From contig CALIBL010000017.1 of the NCBI GenBank assembly GCA_938045805.1, positions 46,187 through 110,186 on the forward strand: DNA of 64,000 nt, read 5' to 3'. The position numbers and the translations under genes were made by a program. Position 1 is the stretch's first letter; every line of letters starts with the position of its first letter. The DNA comes from an uncultured Rubripirellula sp. Lineage in GTDB: Bacteria; Planctomycetota; Planctomycetia; Pirellulales; Pirellulaceae. The notes under the pieces are model-generated. The model ran no database searches, was not told the DNA's origin, and saw only the letters and a list, made by a program, of their open reading frames with translations. This document shows positions 46,760 to 55,959 of this stretch, in pieces.

Positions 46760-46795
46760 GGCATCAGGGTGCCAATAGTACGACACCCTGATGCC
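46760..46795. repeat. Perfect 12-bp inverted repeat
   Basis: GGCATCAGGGTG (46760-46771), 12-base loop, CACCCTGATGCC (46784-46795). Neither strand has a T tract after it, so it is not a classical terminator. It sits in the middle of the alaS-LRR gap. Confidence 0.55.
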
Positions 46796-47097
46796 CCGGA
46801 GTCTCAAAGTGAAGCATTTCAACCGGACAATTGACCCAGAAATTGTCATGCTGAAACTAAATTGCTCGAGCCATATTGGGAGGCCTGCATGCATTTCCCG
46901 CAAAATGCACACCCACAATGAAACTCCGTATTTGGTCGCTCATCAGAAAGCGTGGACAACCAAACGCAGTTGGCGATACACAACCTTCTTCTAGTGCGGG
47001 ATTAGCAAGCGAAGACCACCCATGTCAACTCAGATTTTTCCCCAAAAATCACCCATGCGACGCGGTCCAAATTCAAACCCGTCTTCTGTAAGAAGGG

Positions 47098-47172
47098 AAA
47101 AGTGGGGGCCCAAATTTATGAAATTTTTGGATAATCGCCCCCGCTGACTCCCCAAAAAATTGTCGGGAGTCA
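47098..47172 (-). terminator. Tandem hairpin terminator of alaS
   Basis: On the minus strand, about 60 bases after the alaS stop, TGACTCCC...GGGAGTCA (47172-47145) is followed at once by GCGGGGGC...GCCCCCAC (47144-47102, one G-T pair) and then TTTT. The two stems abut without a spacer. The short T run and strong second stem support intrinsic termination. Confidence 0.65.
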
Positions 47173-47230
47173 TTAGCAAAAGCTAGCAAGCTACTCGCAA
47201 ATCGGCTCGGAGCCTGAGCTATATCGATCA

Positions 47231-50059
47231 CTACTCAATCTGAGATCGCATCGACTCACGGGCACTCGCCAAAGCATGAGGCAGTTCAGATGCGTTTTTT
47301 CCGCCAGCTTGTGCCATGTCGGGCCTACCACCTCCACCGCCGCCAACCAGTTTTGCAGCATCTCCGACCCAATTTCCGGCGTGGCAACCTCGCGTTACCA
47401 AACCTCTGCTAACACCCGCCACCAAGATCACTCGGCCATCTTGCGCTGAGGCGAAGAAGATGGCCGTTTCACAGTCGCTTTGCTTTCGAATTTGATCAAT
47501 CCACCCCCGCATGACATTCGGGTTTGCCCCTGGCGTCTCAGCCACCAATAGCAATGTATCGCCGACCTTTTCTGATTGACTCATCAATTCATCAATAGAA
47601 ACCTTTCCGCCTGCAGTCGACTTCCGTATCTCCTCCACCAGTTTACTGTGATCTTTGAGTAATGCATCCAAACGCTGGCAAACATCTTCAATCGAAACGT
47701 TAAGGCGTCGAGTTAACTCCCGAACCGCGTTTCGCACTTCGTAATAGTCCGAAAGATTGACTGGTACTCCGTCTCCGGTGTACGTGTATTCTTTTTGATG
47801 CTCAGTACCTTTACCGGATGCGAGCTCTTTTTTCAGCGATCGGACTCCATCGATCAGCTCGATCGATGCAGAGAGCGCATGACTCACATCACAGGTCAGC
47901 AAGTTTGCAACTTGAGTTAAAAGATCTCGAGTTTGCTCTCGATGCTCAATCGCGCGAGATCCCGTTAGAGCTTCAATTCGACGCGTACCAGTAGACACAC
48001 TCTCTTCAACGACAATCTCAAAAGACTGTACATCTCGTGTGTTTTGAAGGTGTGTTCCACCGCATAATTCTCGGCTGAACTCACCCATCGTGACCATTCG
48101 ACATGGATCTGGGTATTTCTCGCCGAACAACATCATTGCACCAACTCGTCTCGCCTCTTCTAGAGGAACGGTATCCCAGACGATTGACTCTGATGCGTCG
48201 ATAAGTTTGCTGACATCTTGTTCAATGGCAACCAACGTTTCATCGGCAATTGCCTTAGGGTTGTTGAAGTCGAATCGCAGTCGATCTGCTTCGACTTTGC
48301 TACCCTGCTGCTCGGCATGTCTCCCGACATGCTCATGAAGAGCGTGATGCAAGAGATGAGTTGCCGAATGAGCTCTTGCCAATGCCAGACGACGATCCTC
48401 ATCCACCTCTGCCGTGCATTGCTCACCGGCATGAATTTCACCTCGAACTAACCTTCCTGTGTGAACAATGAGGCCAGCGTGTCTTTGTGTATCGATGACT
48501 TGGAATTCGAAAGCAGCTGAGTAGATACGACCCGTGTCACCTATCTGCCCACCCGATTCACCGTAAAACGGCGATTGAGCGAGCACAAGACGAACAATGT
48601 TCTCACCCGGTCGATCAAGATGACTGAGCAACTGGCCCTCCTCGTCCCCTTTATCACCTGCGCCCGTGATGATTCCTTTAATCTCGACATCGGCCGAGGT
48701 GGTGTCGTAACCGATAAAAGGAGTTTCGCGCAGAGCCTCCTTCAAGGTTTCGAGCGGCCCAGTTTGAAATAGTTCCCGCTGTCCAGCTCCACTATCGATG
48801 GCGTGCTGGTCCATCGCTTGTCGGTAGCCATGCCAATCAAATGTGAAGTTTTGTTCCGCACTCAGTGTCTGCAATAACTCTGGCGGAACACCATATGTCG
48901 AATTTAATTCAGCCGCTGCATCACCAGGTACCATCACAGCAGATTCTTCACGCATCTGCTCAAAGAGTTGCGAAATGCGTTTCATACCGCCGTCAATCGT
49001 TGAAAAGAACGCTTTTTCTTCCGATTCAATGACTTCCGAGACCCGTTTAGTCGTCTGCTGTAATTCGGGGTAAGGGTTTTTTGATGCATCTGCTACAGCT
49101 TCGACCAACTTAAAAAGAAACGGCTCACGGATATCCATTTGGTAGCCATCTAGTACCGCGCGTCTTATCAACCGCTTGATCACGTACCTAGCGTCTTTTG
49201 GCCCCGGATAGACATTTTCGTGGATTGCAAAAACACAAGCACGCGCGTGATCAGTAATACGACGTAAGCGTCTTCCATTATCACTTTCATACTCGTACTT
49301 CTTACCAGTCACCTCCGAGGCAGCCATCAAAATCGAATACAAATTATCGATGTGGTAATTCGTCGGGACACCCTGAAGCACACTAGCCGTTCGCTCCAGT
49401 CCCATTCCCGTGTCAATATTTTTACTCGGTAACGGATGTAGATTATCCGGTGGTCCTCCGACACGATTGAACTGAGTGAACACAAGATTCCATATCTCGA
49501 CATCGCTTCCGTCTTCAAGATGGTAGTAGATTTCGCTGCAAGGCCCACAGACACCATCAGGGCCTTCACTCGGCGCCGAAGCAGGCCAAAAGTTTTCATC
49601 CTCATCAAGACGCACAATCCGAGTGGTTGGGAGACCTATCTTCTCTTGCCATATGCCGTAAGCTTCATCGTCGTCCTTGTAAACAGTAACACTCAGCCGC
49701 TCCTCGGGAATCGCTAACCACTTTTTACTTGTTAAGAACTCCCACGCCCAAGCAATTGCTTCCTCCTTGAAATAATCTCCAAAACTAAAGTTTCCGAGCA
49801 TCTCAAAAAATGTGTGGTGGAAAGCGGTACGGCCAACGTTATCAATATCGCCGGTCCGTAAGCACTTCTGGCAAGTGGTTGCCTTCGTAAAATCCAACTT
49901 CACCTTACCGAGAAAATGATCCTTGAACTGGTTCATCCCCGCGGGAGTAAAAAGCACCGAAGGATCCCAAGACGGCACCAGCACATCACTAGGACGACGA
50001 ACACATCCTTTGGTTTCAAAAAATTCTAGATATTTCTCACGCAGTTCGTCAGTTTTCAT
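47231..50059 (-). CDS. alaS: Alanyl-tRNA synthetase
   Basis: 942 residues, slightly longer than the usual 870-890. The catalytic class II domain opens with ELREKYLEFFETKGC and contains LFTPAGMNQFKDHFLG, TCQKCLRTGDIDNVG, HHTFFEMLGNFSFGDYFKEEAI and GMGLERTASVLQG. The editing domain has the zinc motifs HSATHLLHH (about residue 560) and CGGTH (about 661), which remove mischarged Ser and Gly. The C-terminal oligomerisation domain ends with the Gly-rich GGGGGGRPDMAQAGGK. The ATG at 50059 fits the family start. The gene appears monocistronic, with a tandem-hairpin terminator behind it. Confidence 0.97.
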   Translation of the reverse strand: MKTDELREKYLEFFETKGCVRRPSDVLVPSWDPSVLFTPAGMNQFKDHFLGKVKLDFTKATTCQKCLRTGDIDNVGRTAFHHTFFEMLGNFSFGDYFKEEAIAWAWEFLTSKKWLAIPEERLSVTVYKDDDEAYGIWQEKIGLPTTRIVRLDEDENFWPASAPSEGPDGVCGPCSEIYYHLEDGSDVEIWNLVFTQFNRVGGPPDNLHPLPSKNIDTGMGLERTASVLQGVPTNYHIDNLYSILMAASEVTGKKYEYESDNGRRLRRITDHARACVFAIHENVYPGPKDARYVIKRLIRRAVLDGYQMDIREPFLFKLVEAVADASKNPYPELQQTTKRVSEVIESEEKAFFSTIDGGMKRISQLFEQMREESAVMVPGDAAAELNSTYGVPPELLQTLSAEQNFTFDWHGYRQAMDQHAIDSGAGQRELFQTGPLETLKEALRETPFIGYDTTSADVEIKGIITGAGDKGDEEGQLLSHLDRPGENIVRLVLAQSPFYGESGGQIGDTGRIYSAAFEFQVIDTQRHAGLIVHTGRLVRGEIHAGEQCTAEVDEDRRLALARAHSATHLLHHALHEHVGRHAEQQGSKVEADRLRFDFNNPKAIADETLVAIEQDVSKLIDASESIVWDTVPLEEARRVGAMMLFGEKYPDPCRMVTMGEFSRELCGGTHLQNTRDVQSFEIVVEESVSTGTRRIEALTGSRAIEHREQTRDLLTQVANLLTCDVSHALSASIELIDGVRSLKKELASGKGTEHQKEYTYTGDGVPVNLSDYYEVRNAVRELTRRLNVSIEDVCQRLDALLKDHSKLVEEIRKSTAGGKVSIDELMSQSEKVGDTLLLVAETPGANPNVMRGWIDQIRKQSDCETAIFFASAQDGRVILVAGVSRGLVTRGCHAGNWVGDAAKLVGGGGGGRPDMAQAGGKNASELPHALASARESMRSQIE

Positions 50060-50651
50060 CGTTGGTGGTTGGGTTAGCGATGCAGGTAATGTGAGGCTTG
50101 GATCGATTTCACACAGAATTCAGAACAGTTATTCAACAGTGTCAAATGGTGTACAAGCCAACAAGAAACAGAATGGCATCATTGAAAATGCTACGAGCCA
50201 AGATCATATCGAAAGTTATGGGAATATCAGAAGGCCTGAATAAAGCTCTTTTCGCCTGACACGTATAATTTTGGCACAAAAGGCTGCTCGAGGAGGGCAC
50301 GCACCCACACCAGACTTCGATCCTCAAGATCGCTCGGTAACCGTCTGCATCAAAATATCGCTCAACGTTCGGTCACCCGCTCCTTCAGTCATCAAGTCAG
50401 GAGCGGGCACGCGTCCTCGGTATTTCGCTAACATACACACTCGATGACGGTGAGAAAAAAGGTCCGTTCGACGACCTACGAGGTATTTACCTCGTGCAAC
50501 ATCTGATCGCGGGCAAGCGGTTGATTCTGGATAAACCAACCTCGCCATGAAGTTATTTTTTTGGACACAACACAACCATCACTTCTCATGACTTGTTGTC
50601 CGCAACAATTGTCGAATCGTGTTGACGCAACGATCAATTAATAGGAAGACC
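50060..50651. other. 592-base divergent spacer between alaS and the five-domain protein
   Basis: No gene is supported. It includes a 9-bp perfect stem, CCCGCTCCT (50376-50384) and AGGAGCGGG (50399-50407), and a small CGATC/GATCG stem at about 50318-50332. AGGAAG at 50642-50647 serves as ribosome-binding site for the gene that starts at 50652. No T-box or other known riboswitch was recognised upstream of alaS. Confidence 0.4.
50376..50407. repeat. Perfect 9-bp inverted repeat in the alaS leader region
   Basis: CCCGCTCCT, 14-base loop, AGGAGCGGG, about 320 bases upstream of alaS and 245 bases upstream of the divergent gene. GC-rich and stable, but without a T tract. Confidence 0.4.
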
Positions 50652-53600
50652 ATGAAAAACTCTGTCAATATGATCGCGATGTGCTTGGCTTTCCTCTGCA
50701 TCTTTTCATCCGTTGCGACCTGTGTTGCACAAACCAACGGGAATGCGCAGACAGCGAATCCAAAATCAAAGCAAGACGCGAAGCATCTGAAAATCGAGTC
50801 AAACGTCACGGATGATCCAAAGTACGCAACTTTTGGAATTTACGAACAAACCGCTCCAAGGCCAAACTCTGCTGAACCTGTTTCGGTGCGTCTTCCTATT
50901 GATCTAAAGAAAGGAACGCGTATTGCGCTAATCGGCAACACACTTCTCGACCGCTCGATCCACTTCGCGCACCTCGAGTCACTGATCTATCAGAGGTACC
51001 CAGCCAAAGAGATCGTCATACGCAATCTGGCGTGGTCTGGAGATAGTGTTGATTTACGCCCTCGACCTGAAAACTTTGCGGATTTATTCCAACACCTTCA
51101 TCATGAAAAAATTGATTTAATCATTGCAGCATTTGGCTTTAATGAATCGTTTGCTGGAAAAGAAGGTCTGAGTTCATTTCGAAATAATCTTACTCAATTT
51201 GTGGATCAACTCCGAACCAAATCATTCAACGGAAAAACAGCATCACAAATTGTACTTCTGTCACCTACCGCCAATGAAGACCTGCCAGCGATTCCAGCCG
51301 CATCAATGAACAATGCAAATCTACGCCTCTACACGGAAGTAATGCGTGAAGTGGCTGAAGAACAAAGAATTGGATTTATTGATGTGTATCACCAGACTGA
51401 AGCTTTAATGACCACTGGTGCAATGCCATACACAATTAACGGTGTTCACCTAAACGTGGACGGCTATGCTGCTTTTGCCAATCTCGTTTATCGGGGACTA
51501 TTCCAGGAGACGCCACCCAGCATCGATGAATCAATTCGACAACTCGCGATCGATAAAAACCGACAATACCTGCGGCGTTACCGCCCCCTCAACACTTTCT
51601 ATTACACGGGTGGACGGAGGAAAGACTATGGTTACTTGGACTTTCTACCAGCGATGCAAAGCTTTGATCTGCTAGTGGAGAATCGTGAACGCGCAATCTG
51701 GAACACATCTACCGGCGAATCTTCGAACATCGACGACTCCAATGTGCCTCCGCTACCGGATTCGAAAACGAGTCGAGGTGCAAATCAATGGCTGTCTGCA
51801 GAGGATGAACTAAAGGCATTTAAGATCGACCCTCGATTCGAAGTCAATTTATTTGCTGGTGAGGAACAGTTTCCGGAATTAGCTTGCCCCATCCAAATTC
51901 GCTGGGATTCCAAAGGCAGGCTATGGGTCGCGTGCTCAACGACTTATCCTCATGTTTATCCCGGCAACGAACCCAATGATAAGATTGTGATCCTAGAAGA
52001 TACCGATCTTGATGGCCGAGCGGATCAATCAACCGTCTTTGCTGATGATCTGCACATTCCACTTTCGTTTGAGTTTGGAAATGGGGGCGTTTATGTTTCC
52101 GAAATGCCAGATCTCACTTTCTTGAAAGACACTGATGGGGACGACAAAGCCGATGTCCGTGAACGCATCCTGACCGGATTCGGCACCGAGGACTCCCATC
52201 ACGCACTTCACGACTTTGTCTGGACTCCGGACGGTGACCTCCTCTTCAGGGAATCTATCTTCCATCATTCCCAGGTGGAAACACCATATGGTCCGATTCG
52301 CCAACAAAATAGTGGCTGGTTTCGCTTCGATACCCAAACTCAACGACTGACAAGTTTTGGCACGTACCGTAGTACCAATCCTTGGGGAGTCACGTTTGAT
52401 GATTGGGGGCAGCACGTTGCCAGCCACCCCATCTATGCAGCAGCTTTTCATTCCCTTGATCCACCCTACCCGTTGCAGCATGCTACCCCCAAAGGACTTC
52501 AAGCCTACTCTGGTACATGTGGGCAAGAATTCGTTGACTTTGCAACTTTCCCAAAGTCCATGCAAGGCGATTTCATAAAAGTCCGTTACAAGCCGACCAA
52601 TCGTGTGGAAATCCATCACTGGAATGAAAATGCTTTCGGCTTTAAAGAAGAATACGTTGGAGACCTTATCTTCTCGACCAACCTGAGTTTCATTCCTGTC
52701 GATATCGGTTACGGTCCACGAGGCGCGCTTTACATTTGTGACTGGTACAACCCAATCAAAGGACACGCACAATATTCTTTACGAGACGATCGCCGTGATC
52801 GCCATTCGGGAAGAATCTGGCGAATTACTACCAAGGATACACCGCTACAAGACCCCCCTAAAATACATGACGCATCGATCGAAGAATTATTATCACTCCT
52901 AAAACGACCCGAATATCGAATTCGCTATTGGGCTAAACGGGAACTTCGGGAACGCAACCATGAAGCAGTCGCTACTGCCCTGCAAAAATGGATTAGCGAC
53001 CTATCGAGTGACGATACGCGTTTTCGACATCACCAACTGGAAGCGGTTTGGATCTTGAGAGGCATCAAGGCACCCAATCTTGAATTAATTCGTGAACTGC
53101 TGACCTGTGAGGATCATCACGCCCGTGCCGCGGCAACAAGGCAGTTGCGATTCCTACACTCAGAGATGCCCGACGCGATTGATCTTCTACGTGTTGCTGC
53201 AAACGATGCCTTTGGAATCGTTCGAATGGAGGCAGCCATCGCATCGACCTATATCGGTTCAAAAGAAGCACTCGATGCTATGCTGGATGTAATGAAGTAT
53301 CCGCGCGAGGAGCATCTACAATATGCAATCGAATGCGCTCTCGGATCAGCTGCCCTACGTAAACATTGGGAGAATGATCCAAATTACCAGATCGAATCGA
53401 TTCTCAAACAGGCAAAAAGCGATTCTGGACTAATGGAACCACGGCCAACGCCAAAAGAAATTCAATTTGATCAACAAAAGGAACTTAAAACGATAGCGAT
53501 TAGTTGTGTCCCTGAACGCATGCGTTTCACGATCGAGCAATTTGCCGTCAAAGCAGGACAGCCACTCAAAGTGATATTCACCAACCCTGATGCGACAGAC

Positions 53601-54449
53601 CACAACCTCTTATTCATCAAACCCGACAGTTTGAGTCAGGTAGGCATGGCTGCAAACGAAATGGCTCGTGATCCGAAAAACGCAAACTCTGATTTCATCC
53701 CAGCGGAACAACAAAACTTGATTCTGCAAGCTACGCCCATGATAGGTCCTACCCGTCAAGCAAAAGTTCATGTTTTGCGTTTCAACGCACCAACCAAATC
53801 TGGTATCTACCCCTACCTTTGTACATTTCCGGGGCACTGGGTAGTGATGCGAGGGGAAATGGTAGTGACTGACGAGCTGAATGATGTGAGATCCCTTCTC
53901 GCGAAAGCGGCCCCCAAAGTCATTAAGCATTGGAAAATGCAGGATTTCGCAACGCTAAAAACCAAGCAAGATGAAAAAACAATCATGGACGGCATGCAAG
54001 CGTTTGTAAAAGCGGGGTGCAATCAATGCCATCAACTGGCCGGGCATGGCGTCAACTTGGGACCCGACTTAACGACAGTTGGTAAACGTTTAAGTGGAAA
54101 AAAACTACTTCAACAAATCTTAGAGCCATCGGCAGAAATACATAAAGATTACAGATCTTGGAAGATACTCACTGCCGATGGCCAAGCAATCAACGGTATC
54201 ATACAAAAGGAGACAAAGGAAACCATTGAGTTGGTCACAAACCTTCTTTTACCCGACGCAGTTTCAATCATCCCCAAGAGTGAAATCGATTTAAAAATTG
54301 AGTCCAATATCTCATCAATGCCAGTTGGTCTAGTTGATGTGCTCACGGAAGATGAGATCTTGTCTCTCGTCGGTTTTCTAGAGTCAGACGGATTCAAGTT
54401 GCCGCTCCACCTACTTGATCAACACGGTCACTCACACAGCACCAAATAG
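50652..54449 (+). CDS. Five-domain exported protein: SGNH-like, PVC propeller, HEAT, cupredoxin, cytochrome c
   Basis: 1265 residues from ATG 50652, which has AGGAAG upstream; an in-frame GTG at 50619 is less likely. After a signal peptide, residues about 85-285 resemble an SGNH hydrolase (IALIGNTLLDRS, IIAAFGFNESF, NGVHLNVDGY), but the GDS serine is replaced by G-N-T. A PVC-type propeller follows (about 390-720, with DTDLDGRADQ and DTDGDDKADV loops), then HEAT-like helices (about 740-930). A plastocyanin/azurin-like domain (about 955-1080) has type-1 copper ligands: His in DHNLLF, Cys and His in YLCTFPGHW and a Met in MRGEM. The C-terminal cytochrome has CNQCH near 1122. It is probably an envelope oxidoreductase of unknown substrate. 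Confidence 0.88.
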   Translation: MKNSVNMIAMCLAFLCIFSSVATCVAQTNGNAQTANPKSKQDAKHLKIESNVTDDPKYATFGIYEQTAPRPNSAEPVSVRLPIDLKKGTRIALIGNTLLDRSIHFAHLESLIYQRYPAKEIVIRNLAWSGDSVDLRPRPENFADLFQHLHHEKIDLIIAAFGFNESFAGKEGLSSFRNNLTQFVDQLRTKSFNGKTASQIVLLSPTANEDLPAIPAASMNNANLRLYTEVMREVAEEQRIGFIDVYHQTEALMTTGAMPYTINGVHLNVDGYAAFANLVYRGLFQETPPSIDESIRQLAIDKNRQYLRRYRPLNTFYYTGGRRKDYGYLDFLPAMQSFDLLVENRERAIWNTSTGESSNIDDSNVPPLPDSKTSRGANQWLSAEDELKAFKIDPRFEVNLFAGEEQFPELACPIQIRWDSKGRLWVACSTTYPHVYPGNEPNDKIVILEDTDLDGRADQSTVFADDLHIPLSFEFGNGGVYVSEMPDLTFLKDTDGDDKADVRERILTGFGTEDSHHALHDFVWTPDGDLLFRESIFHHSQVETPYGPIRQQNSGWFRFDTQTQRLTSFGTYRSTNPWGVTFDDWGQHVASHPIYAAAFHSLDPPYPLQHATPKGLQAYSGTCGQEFVDFATFPKSMQGDFIKVRYKPTNRVEIHHWNENAFGFKEEYVGDLIFSTNLSFIPVDIGYGPRGALYICDWYNPIKGHAQYSLRDDRRDRHSGRIWRITTKDTPLQDPPKIHDASIEELLSLLKRPEYRIRYWAKRELRERNHEAVATALQKWISDLSSDDTRFRHHQLEAVWILRGIKAPNLELIRELLTCEDHHARAAATRQLRFLHSEMPDAIDLLRVAANDAFGIVRMEAAIASTYIGSKEALDAMLDVMKYPREEHLQYAIECALGSAALRKHWENDPNYQIESILKQAKSDSGLMEPRPTPKEIQFDQQKELKTIAISCVPERMRFTIEQFAVKAGQPLKVIFTNPDATDHNLLFIKPDSLSQVGMAANEMARDPKNANSDFIPAEQQNLILQATPMIGPTRQAKVHVLRFNAPTKSGIYPYLCTFPGHWVVMRGEMVVTDELNDVRSLLAKAAPKVIKHWKMQDFATLKTKQDEKTIMDGMQAFVKAGCNQCHQLAGHGVNLGPDLTTVGKRLSGKKLLQQILEPSAEIHKDYRSWKILTADGQAINGIIQKETKETIELVTNLLLPDAVSIIPKSEIDLKIESNISSMPVGLVDVLTEDEILSLVGFLESDGFKLPLHLLDQHGHSHSTK

Positions 54450-54468
54450 TGAGATACCGTATCTTTTC

Positions 54469-54487
54469 ACCTGAATACAATTCAGGT
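54469..54487. terminator. Hairpin between two convergent genes
   Basis: ACCTGAAT, loop ACA, ATTCAGGT is a perfect 8-bp stem inside the 85-base gap between the stop codons of the five-domain protein and the esterase. It lacks a T tract on either strand; its position favours a bidirectional terminator. Confidence 0.5.
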
Positions 54488-54534
54488 CCGCCGTAATTCA
54501 GTCGTCATCTGGTCCGATAGCCAAGGCATTTGCG

Positions 54535-55959
54535 TCAATCGTCCGAAACATTAACTCGCGTGTAAGGACTAGAGAGGTACGTTCTAAAAGGCACCCCTTT
54601 AAAAGAAATGGTTTTCCGATGATTAGAGAAAACGTCCAACGTTTTCACTTGAGATCCGACAGCTATCTTAGCTACCCATGATTCGCCTTCTTCCTTATAG
54701 CTCATGGATGTGCTGTTCCCAGCCGGTATAGGCTCAGACAGATAACGCGGTGTGCCATCATTAGCTCGGTTTTCCATCCACCATATACGCCCCGTTTCTG
54801 CGTCACTTCCTTTGGGAAATCGAACTCGCACTTCGACTGAATCTTCTAATTTCTTGACGCTCAGCTGTGGTGGAATAAGCATTTTCCCAAGGGTCTGCTG
54901 TGGAAAAAAGTGCGAAAGCAAAAACGCCGCTTTATTTTGTTGATCTCGTTCAAGTCGAGGGTGGCCGTCTTTGCCGTGCCCAGTATTTGCACCGAGATAC
55001 AGCGGGATACCTGGATGATGAATTCCGCCCCATACTAAGTCATACGCAACCATATCGTGTGTACCCGGGTGAAATAACATCTCCACGTTTCGTTTGCGAA
55101 GTTGATCGACATTTCTTGAAATGAATACTTCATCAGAAATCTGCGCGGCAAACCGCTGCAGGGCATTCCATTCATGACCCGCGGCTAGTACTGCCTCATG
55201 GAAACTCGGGCCAAAGTGACCACCGGAAAAAATACCGCGTTTACCCGAGGCAGAGTCGAGTTCATCCCATGCTTGACGTTTGTACAAGCGAATCGGCGAA
55301 TCCCAAATCGGAGAAACAGAAGCATGAACTGCCGTCATCCTGTGATCGTGAATGATCGCCATCGAGGGGCTCGCACCGTTTTTAGACCCTCCGCTCATGG
55401 CCACCTTACCAACTTGAAAATGATCAGTCTCAGCATACGCCAGGGTAACCGCGCGCATCAGTGTGACGGGCCAAGCCCAGTACTGAATCTTGTACTGCGG
55501 ATTGAGGGTTCGCGCAAACCGACGCTCAGCCTCGTTGGCTAATTCCGGTAATCCAAAAGTTCTCGGCTCCTGTACAACGGTTTTTACCAAGCCAACGCCG
55601 CCCTCGACGAGCATTTGCTCTAAGTCCGTCAAGCGTGCATCTTGCTCCAATCTCTTTGGACTGTGAGAACCCGTGAGGTGGAAACCCTTCGCTTTTTTGT
55701 TTGCGGGCACAACCATTCGCACGGGAACACGATATTGTTGCCCAGGCCATATTTCTCCGACATTAATTGTCACCAATTTCTGACGCGTGGTGACGGGTCC
55801 GGACACGTTATGCCAAGGCTGTGTAACCGTTACATCCAAAGTCCGATGATCGCGAATTGCTGACATATCAAACAATTCATCCGCGTCTAAGATCCCCAGA
55901 AGCGGACCAATCATCGTCGTGATCGCGACTACCAAACCTCGAATGCATCTACTACTCAT
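54535..55959 (-). CDS. Secreted alpha/beta hydrolase (esterase-like)
   Basis: 474 residues with a signal segment (GLVVAITTMIGPLLGILDADE). The nucleophile elbow is probably MSGGSKNGAS, a G-x-S-x-x-G pattern like that of PhoPQ-activated and CE15-like esterases. A possible acid residue is in FHPGTHDMVAYD, and the catalytic His is probably in NTGHGKDGH. The exact family is uncertain; deacylation or de-esterification of a polysaccharide is a guess from its partner. Its ATG overlaps the TGA of the upstream glycosidase gene (ATGA, 55956-55959), so the two are translated together. Confidence 0.72.
   Translation of the reverse strand: MSSRCIRGLVVAITTMIGPLLGILDADELFDMSAIRDHRTLDVTVTQPWHNVSGPVTTRQKLVTINVGEIWPGQQYRVPVRMVVPANKKAKGFHLTGSHSPKRLEQDARLTDLEQMLVEGGVGLVKTVVQEPRTFGLPELANEAERRFARTLNPQYKIQYWAWPVTLMRAVTLAYAETDHFQVGKVAMSGGSKNGASPSMAIIHDHRMTAVHASVSPIWDSPIRLYKRQAWDELDSASGKRGIFSGGHFGPSFHEAVLAAGHEWNALQRFAAQISDEVFISRNVDQLRKRNVEMLFHPGTHDMVAYDLVWGGIHHPGIPLYLGANTGHGKDGHPRLERDQQNKAAFLLSHFFPQQTLGKMLIPPQLSVKKLEDSVEVRVRFPKGSDAETGRIWWMENRANDGTPRYLSEPIPAGNSTSMSYKEEGESWVAKIAVGSQVKTLDVFSNHRKTISFKGVPFRTYLSSPYTRVNVSDD

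Larger units (their letters stand above)
46582..47230. other. 649-base gap between alaS and the LRR gene, with several hairpins
   Basis: No protein gene is supported. The alaS terminator (47098-47172), a 12-bp stem at 46760-46795 and a long imperfect stem at 46647-46708 are listed separately. Together they leave room for a structured RNA on the minus strand, but no known RNA family was recognised. Confidence 0.45.

Noticed and set aside
50324..50575. 83-residue open frame on the minus strand upstream of alaS
   Set aside because: It covers a 9-bp hairpin in the divergent promoter spacer and has no recognisable domain.
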